In this document: one piece after another, positions 29,277 through 37,151 of the stretch
Layout: each line of letters opens with the position of its first letter
Numbering within the stretch: position 1 is the stretch's first letter
Source of the DNA: Brevundimonas sp. Root608
GTDB taxonomy: Bacteria > Pseudomonadota > Alphaproteobacteria > Caulobacterales > Caulobacteraceae
Assembly (NCBI RefSeq): GCF_001427825.1
Contig: NZ_LMGT01000001.1
Coordinates: 1,050,305 to 1,114,304 of the forward strand
Direction: 5' to 3'
Length of the DNA stretch: 64,000 nucleotides
Translations under genes and position numbers: made by a program
Notes under the pieces: generated by a model
The model's input: the letters and a program-made list of their open reading frames with translations, nothing else
Databases searched by the model: none
Told to the model about the DNA's origin: nothing

Positions 29277-30301
29277 ACGCCCTTCCGCTGATCGACCTGA
29301 AGGACGCCTCCAGCTTCCCCTCGCGCCGCGTCGAGGCGTGGAAATATTCGGACCTGCGCCGTCATCTGCGCGAGGCGCCCGCGCCCTCGCCGTCGGCGGC
29401 CGTGCCGGTAACCGGCGGCGGGCCGTTCGAGGCGCTCGGCGGCGAGGCCATGGTGTTCATCAACGGCCGGGCCGTGGGGGCGAGCGCCCTGATGGTCTCC
29501 GGCCAGCAGACGGTGCGCCTGCGCTTCATTTCGAAGGCCAACGGCACGGGCCACGCCCTGACGGCGCGTCTCTCGGTGCGGGCCGGGGCGAAGCTGCTGC
29601 TGCTGGAGACGCATGAGGGCCACGGCTCGGCCTATGTCGCGCACAACCGGCTGGAGCTGGACGTGGCGCGGGGCGCCGAGGTGACACGGGTGGTTCTGGC
29701 CGACGAGCCGGCGGATGCGGTCTCGATCACCCAGGCGCAGGTGCGGGTCGAGGCGGGCGGCTTCTATCGCCAGACCATCCTGACGGGCGGCGCGAAGCTG
29801 CAGCGTCAGGAGACGCAGCTGACTCACCGCGCCCGGGGCGCGGATGTGCAGCTGGACAGCGTCTATCTGCTGTCGGGCGACCGGCAGACGGACCTGACGA
29901 CGGTAGTCGATCACGTGGCCCCCAACGGCGTCACCAGCCAGCTGACCAAGGGCGTGGTGCGCGACACGGCGCGCGGCGTCTTCCAGGGCAAGATCGTGGT
30001 CGAACGCGGAGCCGACGGCACGGATGCGCGGATGGGCCACCATGCCCTGATCCTGGGCGAGCGGGCCGAGGTGGACGCCAAGCCGGAGCTGGAAATCTAC
30101 GCCGACGACGTGCAGTGCGCGCACGGAAACACGGTCGGGAATCTGGACGAGAGCGCCCTGTTCTACATGCAGCAGCGCGGCATTCCGGCCGACGAGGCGC
30201 GGGCATTGCTGACCGAGGCCTTCCTGATCGAGGTGGTCGACCGGATCGAGCACGAGGGCGCGAGAGAGGTAGCGAGGGCATGGCTGACGGATCGCCTGTG
30301 A
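29273..30301 (+). CDS. sufD: Fe-S assembly protein SufD
   Basis: A 342-residue partner of SufB and SufC. SRRVEAWKYSDLRRHL near residue 17 is the family opening; the C-terminal beta-helix ends with KPELEIYADDVQCAHGNTVGNLDESALFYMQQRGI, the classic SufD/SufB core with the conserved Cys and His. GTG 29273 overlaps the sufC stop by 4 bp. Slightly shorter than E. coli SufD (423), mainly in the N-terminal helical part, as is usual in alphaproteobacteria. Confidence 0.94.
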
Positions 30302-31518
30302 CCACCTTCGACCCCTACGCGGTTCGCGCGCAGTTCCCGATCCTGTCGCGGCAGGTGAACGGGAAGCCGCTGGTCTATCTGGACTCGGCCGCCTCGGCGC
30401 AGAAGCCGCGGGCGGTGATCGACGCCATGACGGCGGCGATGGAGGGCAGCTACGCCAACGTCCATCGCGGCCTGCATACCCTGGCCAATGAGACGACCGA
30501 GGCCTTCGAGGCGGCGCGCGACGGCGTGGCGCGGTTCGTCAATGCAGAGGCGGCTTCGAACATCGTCTGGACCAAGGGCGGGACCGAGGCGATCAACCTC
30601 GTGGCGGCCGGCATCGGCCAGTCGATCCAGCCGGGCGACGAGATCATCGTCAGCCAGATGGAGCACCACTCCAACATCGTGCCCTGGCATCTGCTGCGCG
30701 AGCGGCGCGGGGCGGTGCTGAAGTGGATCCCGGTGCTGGACGACGGCTCGCTGGACATGGCGGCCTATGCGGAATTGCTGGGGCCGAGGACCAGGGTCGT
30801 CGCGGTGACCCACATGTCCAATGTGCTGGGCACGATCAATCCGGTGCAGACCATCACGGAGATGGCGCACGCAGTCGGGGCGCGGGTGCTGATCGACGGC
30901 TGCCAGGGCGCGGTGCATGCGGCGCCTGACGTTCAGGCCATCGGCTGCGACTTCTACGCCTTCACCGGCCACAAGCTGTTCGGCCCGACGGGCATTGGCT
31001 GCCTGTATGGAACGGCGGAGGCGCTGGAGGCCCTGCCGCCGTATCAGGGCGGCGGCGAGATGATCGAGACGGTGACGATGGACCGCGTCACCTATGCGAA
31101 ACCGCCGCATCGGTTCGAGGCGGGGACCCCGCCGATCCTCGAGGCCATCGGCCTGGGCACGGCCATCGACTGGCTGTCGCGCTTCGACAAGGGCGCGGTG
31201 GCGGCCCATGAGCGCGCCGTTTACGAGCACGCGCGCCAGCGGCTGGAAGGCGTGAACTGGCTGCGCGTGGTCGGCGAGGCGGAAGGGAAGGGGGCGATCC
31301 TGACTTTCACTGTCGACGGCGCCCACGCCCATGATATCGCCCAGGTGATGGACCGCTATGGCGTCGCCGTACGCGCCGGCCTGCACTGCGCCGAGCCTCT
31401 GGCGGATCGTTTCGGCCTGACGTCGAGCGTTCGGGCCAGCTTCGCCCTATATAATACGACAGAGGACGCCGACGCCTTCGCCGACGCCCTGATCAAGGCC
31501 CGAGAGTTCTTCGCATGA
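30280..31518 (+). CDS. sufS: Cysteine desulfurase SufS (class II)
   Basis: A 412-residue PLP enzyme. ATG 30280 is chosen since GAGAGAGG lies about 10 bases upstream and gives typical SufS length; GTG 30298 overlapping the sufD stop is the alternative. Signatures: FPILSRQVNGKPLVYLDSAASAQKP at the start, NVHRGLHTLANETTEAFE, SQMEHHSNIVPWHLL, AFTGHKLFGPTGIGCLYG (PLP Lys near residue 228), and RAGLHCAEPLADRFG (persulfide Cys near 367) of the class II short loop. It feeds sulfur to SufBCD. Confidence 0.95.
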   Translation: MADGSPVTTFDPYAVRAQFPILSRQVNGKPLVYLDSAASAQKPRAVIDAMTAAMEGSYANVHRGLHTLANETTEAFEAARDGVARFVNAEAASNIVWTKGGTEAINLVAAGIGQSIQPGDEIIVSQMEHHSNIVPWHLLRERRGAVLKWIPVLDDGSLDMAAYAELLGPRTRVVAVTHMSNVLGTINPVQTITEMAHAVGARVLIDGCQGAVHAAPDVQAIGCDFYAFTGHKLFGPTGIGCLYGTAEALEALPPYQGGGEMIETVTMDRVTYAKPPHRFEAGTPPILEAIGLGTAIDWLSRFDKGAVAAHERAVYEHARQRLEGVNWLRVVGEAEGKGAILTFTVDGAHAHDIAQVMDRYGVAVRAGLHCAEPLADRFGLTSSVRASFALYNTTEDADAFADALIKAREFFA

Positions 31519-31910
31519 GCGACCCGACGACCCCGATTTCTGACAGCGCGGCCTTCGCCGAAGCCTGGGACGCGCCGCAGAAGAGCGCCTTGGCCCAGGG
31601 CGAGATCGACCGGATGACGGACGACATCATCGAGGCACTGAAGTCGGTGTTCGACCCGGAAATCCCGGTCGACATCTATGAGCTGGGGCTGATCTACAAG
31701 GTCGACCTGTCTGACGACCGCGACGTGCTGGTCGAGATGACCCTGACAGCCCCGGGCTGCCCGGTGGCGGGGGAGATGCCGATCTGGGTCGAGGAGGCGG
31801 TGAAGAAGGTCGAGGGCGTGCGGTCGGCGCGCGCCGAGCTGACGTTCGATCCCCCGTGGGACGCCTCGAAGATGAGCGACGAGGCCAAGCTGGCCCTGAA
31901 CATGTTCTGA
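31515..31910 (+). CDS. sufT: SUF system assembly protein SufT (DUF59/MIP18)
   Basis: A 131-residue protein with a MIP18/DUF59 domain: SVFDPEIPVDIYELGLIYKVD near residue 40 (D-P-E-I-P motif), TLTAPGCPVAGEMP near residue 77 (conserved Cys), and TFDPPWDASKMSDEAKLALNMF at the end. SufT proteins help maturation of Fe-S proteins under high cluster demand. ATG overlaps the sufS stop by 4 bp. Confidence 0.92.
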   Translation: MSDPTTPISDSAAFAEAWDAPQKSALAQGEIDRMTDDIIEALKSVFDPEIPVDIYELGLIYKVDLSDDRDVLVEMTLTAPGCPVAGEMPIWVEEAVKKVEGVRSARAELTFDPPWDASKMSDEAKLALNMF

Positions 31911-32314
31911 TGGACCGATCGATGACCGAGCTTCAGACCACGACCCGTCCCCGCCGTCCGCGCCCCGCTGTCGTCACCCTGACCGACGCGGCGGCCGAGC
32001 GGGTGCGCGCGCTGACAGAGGCTGGCGGGCACAAGGCGCTGCGCGTCGGTCTGAAGAATGCCGGATGCGCGGGCCAGGAATATACCTTCGCCTTGGCTGA
32101 CGAGATCGGCCCGCTGGACGAGGTTGTGACCGACAAGGGTGCGACCATCATCGTGGACACCAAGGCGATCCTGTTCCTGATCGGGTCGGAGATCGACTAC
32201 GAGACCACGAAACTAGCCTCGAAATTCGTGTTCAGGAACCCGAACCAGACGGATGCGTGCGGCTGTGGCGAGAGCGTCACCATAATTCCCGCCAAGGCGC
32301 CGGAAGCCGACTGA
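31910..32314 (+). CDS. sufA: A-type Fe-S carrier SufA
   Basis: A 134-residue HesB/IscA fold protein that carries clusters from the scaffold to client enzymes. The three cluster cysteines are present: NAGCAGQEYTF near residue 52 and the C-terminal DACGCGES (C-x-C) near residue 120. VTLTDAAAERVRAL is the usual fold start; the N-terminal ~20 residues are an Arg/Pro-rich extension. ATG 31910 overlaps the sufT stop by 1 bp; ATG 31922 is also possible. Confidence 0.92.
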   Translation: MDRSMTELQTTTRPRRPRPAVVTLTDAAAERVRALTEAGGHKALRVGLKNAGCAGQEYTFALADEIGPLDEVVTDKGATIIVDTKAILFLIGSEIDYETTKLASKFVFRNPNQTDACGCGESVTIIPAKAPEAD

Positions 32315-33303
32315 TGATCCGGCTTGAAGGGGTTACGAAGCGCTTCCGGAGCGCGGCGGGCGAGCGCGTGGCGCTGGACGCGGTCGATCTGACGGTCGCG
32401 CCGGGGCAGGTGTTCGGCGTGGTCGGGCGGTCGGGCGCCGGAAAATCAACATTGATTCGCACCATCAACCTGCTGGAACGCCCCGACGCCGGGCGGGTGA
32501 CGGTGGACGGACGGGAGATGACCGCCCTGAACCCGGCCGAGCTGCGCGCGGCGCGGCGGCGGATCGGGATGATTTTCCAGCATTTCAACCTGTTGAACGC
32601 GAAGACGATCGCGGAGAACGTGGCCTTCCCACTTCAGCTTGAGGGCCGGCCGGCGGCCGAGGTTGACCGGCGCGTGGTCGATCTGCTGGAGCAGCTGGGC
32701 CTGTCAGAGCACGCGCGGAAACATCCCGCGCAGTTGTCGGGCGGGCAGAAGCAGCGGGTCGGCATTGCCAGGGCCTTGGCCTGCGAGCCGGGCGTGCTGC
32801 TGTGCGACGAGGCGACCAGCGCGCTGGATCCCGAGACGACGGACGAAATCCTGACCCTGCTGGATCAGCTGAATCGGGAGCTCGGCCTGACCATTGTGCT
32901 CATCACCCACCAGATGGAGGTGGTGCGCCGCGTCTGCGACCGGGTGGCCGTGCTGAAGGACGGGCGGGTGGTGGAGGAGGGGGCGACGGCCGACGTCTTC
33001 CTGCATCCGCAGCACGCCGCGACCCGCGCAATGCTGGCCGAGGGCGAGGACGGGTTCGAGACCGCCGACGTGCCGCCGGGCGGACGGCTGGCCAAGCTGA
33101 CCTTCCGGGGCGGCTCGACCTATGAGCCCGAACTGAGCCGCGTCGCGCGGTCGGTGGGCGTGGACTATTCGATCCTGTCGGGACGGATCAGCCGTATCCG
33201 CGGCGAGCCCTACGGCCAGCTTGTCGTGGCCTTCACGGGCGGCGATGCGGAGGCCGCAGTGGCCCAGCTGACCGCACGTGGCGTTCGGGTGGAGGCCGCC
33301 TGA
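32314..33303 (+). CDS. metN: Methionine ABC transporter ATPase MetN
   Basis: A 329-residue ATPase for D/L-methionine uptake. Walker A GRSGAGKSTLIRTIN near residue 38, Q-loop MIFQHFNLL, signature LSGGQKQRVGIARAL near 138, Walker B VLLCDEATSALDPETT near 158, H-loop LITHQMEVV near 193. The C-terminal ~85 residues form the NIL domain, which in MetN binds methionine and inhibits transport. The start overlaps the sufA stop by 1 bp, so the transporter is fused to the SUF operon. Confidence 0.95.
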   Translation: MIRLEGVTKRFRSAAGERVALDAVDLTVAPGQVFGVVGRSGAGKSTLIRTINLLERPDAGRVTVDGREMTALNPAELRAARRRIGMIFQHFNLLNAKTIAENVAFPLQLEGRPAAEVDRRVVDLLEQLGLSEHARKHPAQLSGGQKQRVGIARALACEPGVLLCDEATSALDPETTDEILTLLDQLNRELGLTIVLITHQMEVVRRVCDRVAVLKDGRVVEEGATADVFLHPQHAATRAMLAEGEDGFETADVPPGGRLAKLTFRGGSTYEPELSRVARSVGVDYSILSGRISRIRGEPYGQLVVAFTGGDAEAAVAQLTARGVRVEAA

Positions 33304-33968
33304 TGGAAGCCTTCTTCGCCAACATCGACTGGCCCGAGATCGCCCGGGCGACGCGCGACACCCTGCTGATGCTCGGCGGCTCGATGGCCCTGACCGTGCT
33401 GTTCGGCATCCCTCTGGGGGTTCTGCTCTACCTGTCGGGCAAGGGGCGGCTGGCGGCCAATCCGGTGCTGAACGCCGTGCTGTCGCTGATCGTCAACATC
33501 CTGCGCTCGGTGCCCTTCATCATCCTGCTGATCGTCATGCTGCCGGTGACGGTGCTGCTGGTCGGGACGTCGCTGGGCGTGGCCGGCGCCATTCCGCCGC
33601 TGGTCGTGGGCGCCGCGCCCTTCTATGCGCGCCTGGTCGAGACGGCCCTGCGCGAGGTCGACAAGGGGGTGGTCGAGGCGACCCAGGCCATGGGCGGCAC
33701 GACCTGGCAGATCGTGACCCGCGCCCTGCTGCCAGAGGCCATGCCCGGCATCCTCGCCGGGGCGACCGTGACCGCCATCGCCCTGGTGTCCTACACCGCC
33801 ATGGCCGGCGTCGTCGGCGCGGGCGGGCTGGGGGACCTGGCCATCCGCTTCGGCTACCAGCGGTTCCAGACCGATGTCATGGTGGTCACCGTCGTCCTTC
33901 TGCTGCTGCTGGTGCAGCTTCTCCAGATGCTGGGCGACCGACTGGTCGCCTCCGTTTCCCACCGCTGA
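33303..33968 (+). CDS. metI: Methionine ABC transporter permease MetI
   Basis: A 221-residue inner-membrane permease with about five helices. The EAA loop reads EATQAMGGTTWQIVTRALLPEAMPGI near residue 125, coupling to MetN; the segment LIVNILRSVPFIILLIVMLPV is typical of MetI. It begins 1 bp overlapping the metN stop. Confidence 0.95.
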   Translation: MEAFFANIDWPEIARATRDTLLMLGGSMALTVLFGIPLGVLLYLSGKGRLAANPVLNAVLSLIVNILRSVPFIILLIVMLPVTVLLVGTSLGVAGAIPPLVVGAAPFYARLVETALREVDKGVVEATQAMGGTTWQIVTRALLPEAMPGILAGATVTAIALVSYTAMAGVVGAGGLGDLAIRFGYQRFQTDVMVVTVVLLLLLVQLLQMLGDRLVASVSHR

Positions 33969-33991
33969 TCGCTCCCCCGAAAGGCCCGCCC

Positions 33992-34798
33992 ATGATCCGC
34001 CGCTCGCTCCTGTCCCTCGCCGCCGCCTCGCTGGTGCTCGCCGCCTGCGGGCAGGGGGGCCCGAAGAAGGCGGACGCCGATGCGCCGCTGATCGTCGGCG
34101 CCACGGCCGTGCCGCACGCGGAGATCCTGGAGCACATCAAGCCGCTGCTGGCCGCCGAAGGACTGCAGATCGAGATCAAGGTGTTCAATGACTACGTCCA
34201 GCCCAACACCCAGCTGATGGAGCGCCGGCTGGACGTGAACTATTTCCAGACCAAGCCCTACCTGGACGAGTTCAACGCCTCGCGCGGGGCCGATCTGGTG
34301 ACCGTCGCCGGCGTGCACGTCGAGCCGCTGGGCGCCTATTCGCGCCGCTTCCGGTCTCTGGACCAGTTGCCGAACGGGGCCGAGGTGGCGGTGCCGAACG
34401 ACGCCTCCTCGATCGGGCGCTCGCTGATCCTGCTGCAGAAGGCGGGTCTGATCCGGCTCAAGGACCCGGCCAACCCGCTGCAGACCCTGCGCGACATCGC
34501 CGACAACCCCCGCAATCTGCGCTTCCGCGAGCTGGAATCGGCGACCCTGCCGCGCGTGCTGGACCAGGTCGACATGGCGGTGATCAACACCAACTACGCG
34601 CTGGACGCAGGGCTCAAGCCGAAGACGGACGCCCTGGCCCTGGAGGGCGCGGACAGCCCCTATGTGAACTATCTGGTGGCGCGGCCCGACAACCGGACCG
34701 ATCCGCGCATCGCGGCGCTGGCGGCCATGCTGCGCAGCCAGGCCGTCAAGGACTTCATCGCCGCCCGATACGACGGCGCGGTCATCCCGGCGGCCTGA
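33992..34798 (+). CDS. metQ: Methionine-binding lipoprotein MetQ
   Basis: A 268-residue substrate-binding lipoprotein. Signal peptide with lipobox VLAAC at residues 16-20. The NlpA/MetQ domain is clear: LIVGATAVPHAEILEHIKPLL, VFNDYVQPNTQLMERRLDVNYFQTKPYLDEF, VAVPNDASSIGRSLILLQKAGLI, and MAVINTNYALDAGL. It delivers methionine to MetNI at the inner membrane. ATG 33992 lies 23 bp after metI, with GAAAGG upstream. Confidence 0.95.
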   Translation: MIRRSLLSLAAASLVLAACGQGGPKKADADAPLIVGATAVPHAEILEHIKPLLAAEGLQIEIKVFNDYVQPNTQLMERRLDVNYFQTKPYLDEFNASRGADLVTVAGVHVEPLGAYSRRFRSLDQLPNGAEVAVPNDASSIGRSLILLQKAGLIRLKDPANPLQTLRDIADNPRNLRFRELESATLPRVLDQVDMAVINTNYALDAGLKPKTDALALEGADSPYVNYLVARPDNRTDPRIAALAAMLRSQAVKDFIAARYDGAVIPAA

Positions 34799-34801
34799 CG
34801 G

Positions 34802-35170
34802 ATGGCCTATGATCCGGACTTTGGCGAGTGGGTGCGCGAGCATTTCGCCGGCTTGGGCCCGATCGAGATCAAGCGGATGTTCGGCGGAGCCGCCGTCTAT
34901 TCCCACGCCCTGATCTTCGCCCTGCTGGACGACGGAATCGTCTGGCTGAAGGCCGATGAGGTCAATGCGCCGCTTCTCGAGGCCGCGGGGGCTCGGCAGT
35001 TCACCTATCCGACCAAGGACGGGAAGCGGATGGCGATGGCCTACTGGTCGCTGCCGGAGAGCGCGCTGGACGATGCGGACGAGGCCGTCGACTGGGCCCG
35101 GCAATCGATCGACGCCGCCCTGCGGAAGGCTGCGGCCAGGAAGCCGCGCAAGCCCAAACCTAAGTCGTAG
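34802..35170 (+). CDS. TfoX/Sxy N-terminal domain protein
   Basis: A 122-residue protein with the TfoX N-terminal fold: IKRMFGGAAVYSHALIFALLDDGIVWLKADE near residue 22 and MAMAYWSLPESALDDADEAVDWARQSI near residue 78, then a Lys/Arg-rich tail. In gammaproteobacteria TfoX governs competence, but stand-alone N-terminal-domain proteins are common elsewhere and their role is unknown. It starts 3 bp after metQ; its end overlaps the converging acyltransferase by 11 bp. Confidence 0.85.
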   Translation: MAYDPDFGEWVREHFAGLGPIEIKRMFGGAAVYSHALIFALLDDGIVWLKADEVNAPLLEAAGARQFTYPTKDGKRMAMAYWSLPESALDDADEAVDWARQSIDAALRKAAARKPRKPKPKS

Positions 35171-35948
35171 CCGCCGCCAGCTTCGCCGCCCTGGCCACCT
35201 CATCGGGCGCGGGCACCTGGACCGCCGGCGCAGCGGGCCGGCCGGTCGCCTCGGCGATCAGTTCCGCGGTCCTGCCTTCGACGGCGGCTTCAAGCCGGGC
35301 GAGGAAGTCGTCCTTGTCCAATCCCGTCGGGATGGGCTCGAGGAACTCCAGCGTCGCCGTCCCCGGGGTCTTGCGGAATTGCTCCTGCGGCCAGAACAGG
35401 CCGAGGTTGGTGGCCAGGGGAACGACCGGCATGTCGAAGTCGCGGTACATGTGCCAGACGCCCGATCGGTAGCGGAACTTCTCTCCCACCTTCGCCAGAT
35501 TGCCCTCGGGATAGATCAATATCCTGCGGCCCGCGGCGTGGGCGTCGGCCGAGCGGTGCTTCAGCGCCTCGCGGGCTTCGCGGCCGCCGCAGTTGTTGAC
35601 GACGATGGCCCCCAGCTTGCGCAGCACCGTGCCCAGCAGGGGGAATTTCTCCAGATGGTCGCCGGTGACGAAGGCGAGGTCGTCGAACTGGTCGTAGGTC
35701 GCGAAGCCGTCGCCCCAACTCTGGTGCTTGGAGGCGATGATGAAGGCCCCCGTCGGAAGACGCTCGCGGCCGCGCACCTGCAGGCGGATGCCGGCCAGCA
35801 GCCGCATGGCCTGGACCATGCGCTTCACATAGCGGCGGATGATCCAGCTGGTGGCGCCGCGACCGGGGGCCAGGGCGGCGAAGGCCGCGGCCGAGGCGTA
35901 GACGATCGACAGGAGCCAGTAGGCGATGTTGAAGGCGAGACTGCGCAT
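35160..35948 (-). CDS. plsC: 1-acyl-sn-glycerol-3-phosphate acyltransferase (PlsC family)
   Basis: A 262-residue membrane acyltransferase making phosphatidic acid, a precursor of phospholipids. Hydrophobic N-terminus (about 5-30), catalytic SKHQSWGD (H-x4-D) near residue 73, FVTGDHLEKFPLLG (acceptor region), and ILIYPEGN near residue 144 (motif with conserved Pro-Glu-Gly). The last 40 residues are Ala-rich. It may accept different acyl chains; the substrate cannot be read off. Confidence 0.9.
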   Translation of the reverse strand: MRSLAFNIAYWLLSIVYASAAAFAALAPGRGATSWIIRRYVKRMVQAMRLLAGIRLQVRGRERLPTGAFIIASKHQSWGDGFATYDQFDDLAFVTGDHLEKFPLLGTVLRKLGAIVVNNCGGREAREALKHRSADAHAAGRRILIYPEGNLAKVGEKFRYRSGVWHMYRDFDMPVVPLATNLGLFWPQEQFRKTPGTATLEFLEPIPTGLDKDDFLARLEAAVEGRTAELIAEATGRPAAPAVQVPAPDEVARAAKLAAATT

Positions 35949-35986
35949 CCGGCGACTATGGCGCGAATTGCCCGGGGAGGAAGGGC

Positions 35987-37042
35987 TCAGGCGGCCCTGG
36001 GCGGGCGTTCGGCGGAGGAGACCCGGTTGCGGCCGCCGCGCTTGGACGCATAGAGGGCGGCGTCGGCGCGCTCGAGGAAGGCCGAGGCGGTTTCGCCCCG
36101 CCGCCGGACCGCGAACCCGGCCGACACGGTCACGGCGCCCAGGTCGTCGTTCGTGGAGCGGCGGCGCAGCGCCCGCGAGGCGATCTCGGTGCGCATCCTC
36201 TCCAGAGCGACCTCGACCATGGCCACGCTCTCATAGGGGAAGATGAGGGCGAACTCCTCGCCGCCGTAGCGGGCGGCGAACCGGGGATTGGCGGCGACGC
36301 GGGCCAGGACGCTGGCGACATAGCGCAGGACCTGGTCGCCGGTCTGGTGGCCCCAGGTGTCGTTGAAACGCTTGAAGTGATCGATGTCGATCACGGCCAG
36401 GGTCAGGGCGGCGCCCTCGGTCTCGGCGTGATCGCAGGCGGCGGCCAGCTGCTCGTCGAAGGCCTTGCGGTTGGCCAGATCGGTCAGGGCGTCGGTCATG
36501 GCGTCGCGGCGCACCAATTCCAGGTGGTGGCGCAGGCGGATGATCTCCTGGGTGGAGACCTCCAGCTTCTTCTCGAGCGACTCGGTCTCATGCTGGGCCT
36601 GGCGAGTGGCGCTCGTCAGGCCGGAGACGATGGTCTGGAGGCCGTCCCCGTCAGCGGCGGCCTCGATGCTGGTGGCGGCCTGGTCCAGGGTCTGGCCATA
36701 GGCGGCCTGGGACCGGTGCGCCTCGGCGATGACGCTGGAGACGCTGGACAGTTCGCGGTCCAGCACCAGGCCGGCGTCGCGGATCTGCTCGGTCAGGCGG
36801 CCGCGGGGCAGGTGTTCCGCCGCCAGACCCTCGGTGACGGCCTCGGTGAAGGGCTCGCCCGCCGCGGTCATGCGCTGGATTTCCACGGCGAGGACGCTCT
36901 CGGGTTCGCCGAGCGCGTGGGTCCAGAGTTCGAAATTCAGCGGCGTGGGCCAGACGCGGGCGGCTTCCATCGCGTCGACGACCTTGCGCGCCAGCCCGTA
37001 GGCTTGCGGACTGCGCAGGGTGGTTTCGACCTTGGCCGTCAT
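35987..37042 (-). CDS. GGDEF diguanylate cyclase
   Basis: A 351-residue enzyme making cyclic di-GMP. The N-terminal ~180 residues have no transmembrane segment; a heptad-like helical region (about 140-180, TESLEKKLEVSTQEIIRLRHHLELV) would dimerise the protein. The GGDEF domain follows: DALTDLANRKAFDE, IDIDHFKRFNDTWGHQTGDQVL, and RYGGEEFAL (active-site GGEEF) near residue 260. The usual inhibitory R-x-x-D site five residues upstream of GGEEF is absent, so product inhibition by that site is unlikely. The sensory input of the N-terminal part is unknown. Confidence 0.9.
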   Translation of the reverse strand: MTAKVETTLRSPQAYGLARKVVDAMEAARVWPTPLNFELWTHALGEPESVLAVEIQRMTAAGEPFTEAVTEGLAAEHLPRGRLTEQIRDAGLVLDRELSSVSSVIAEAHRSQAAYGQTLDQAATSIEAAADGDGLQTIVSGLTSATRQAQHETESLEKKLEVSTQEIIRLRHHLELVRRDAMTDALTDLANRKAFDEQLAAACDHAETEGAALTLAVIDIDHFKRFNDTWGHQTGDQVLRYVASVLARVAANPRFAARYGGEEFALIFPYESVAMVEVALERMRTEIASRALRRRSTNDDLGAVTVSAGFAVRRRGETASAFLERADAALYASKRGGRNRVSSAERPPRAA

Positions 37043-37151
37043 TCGCGATTCCCCAGACTCAAGCCCCCGCGGCGATCCTGCGCCGTGAAGCTAGGCCGGG
37101 GGTTCGTAACGTCGGGTTAAACCGCCGCCCGGTCCGGGCCCGGACGAGGCG

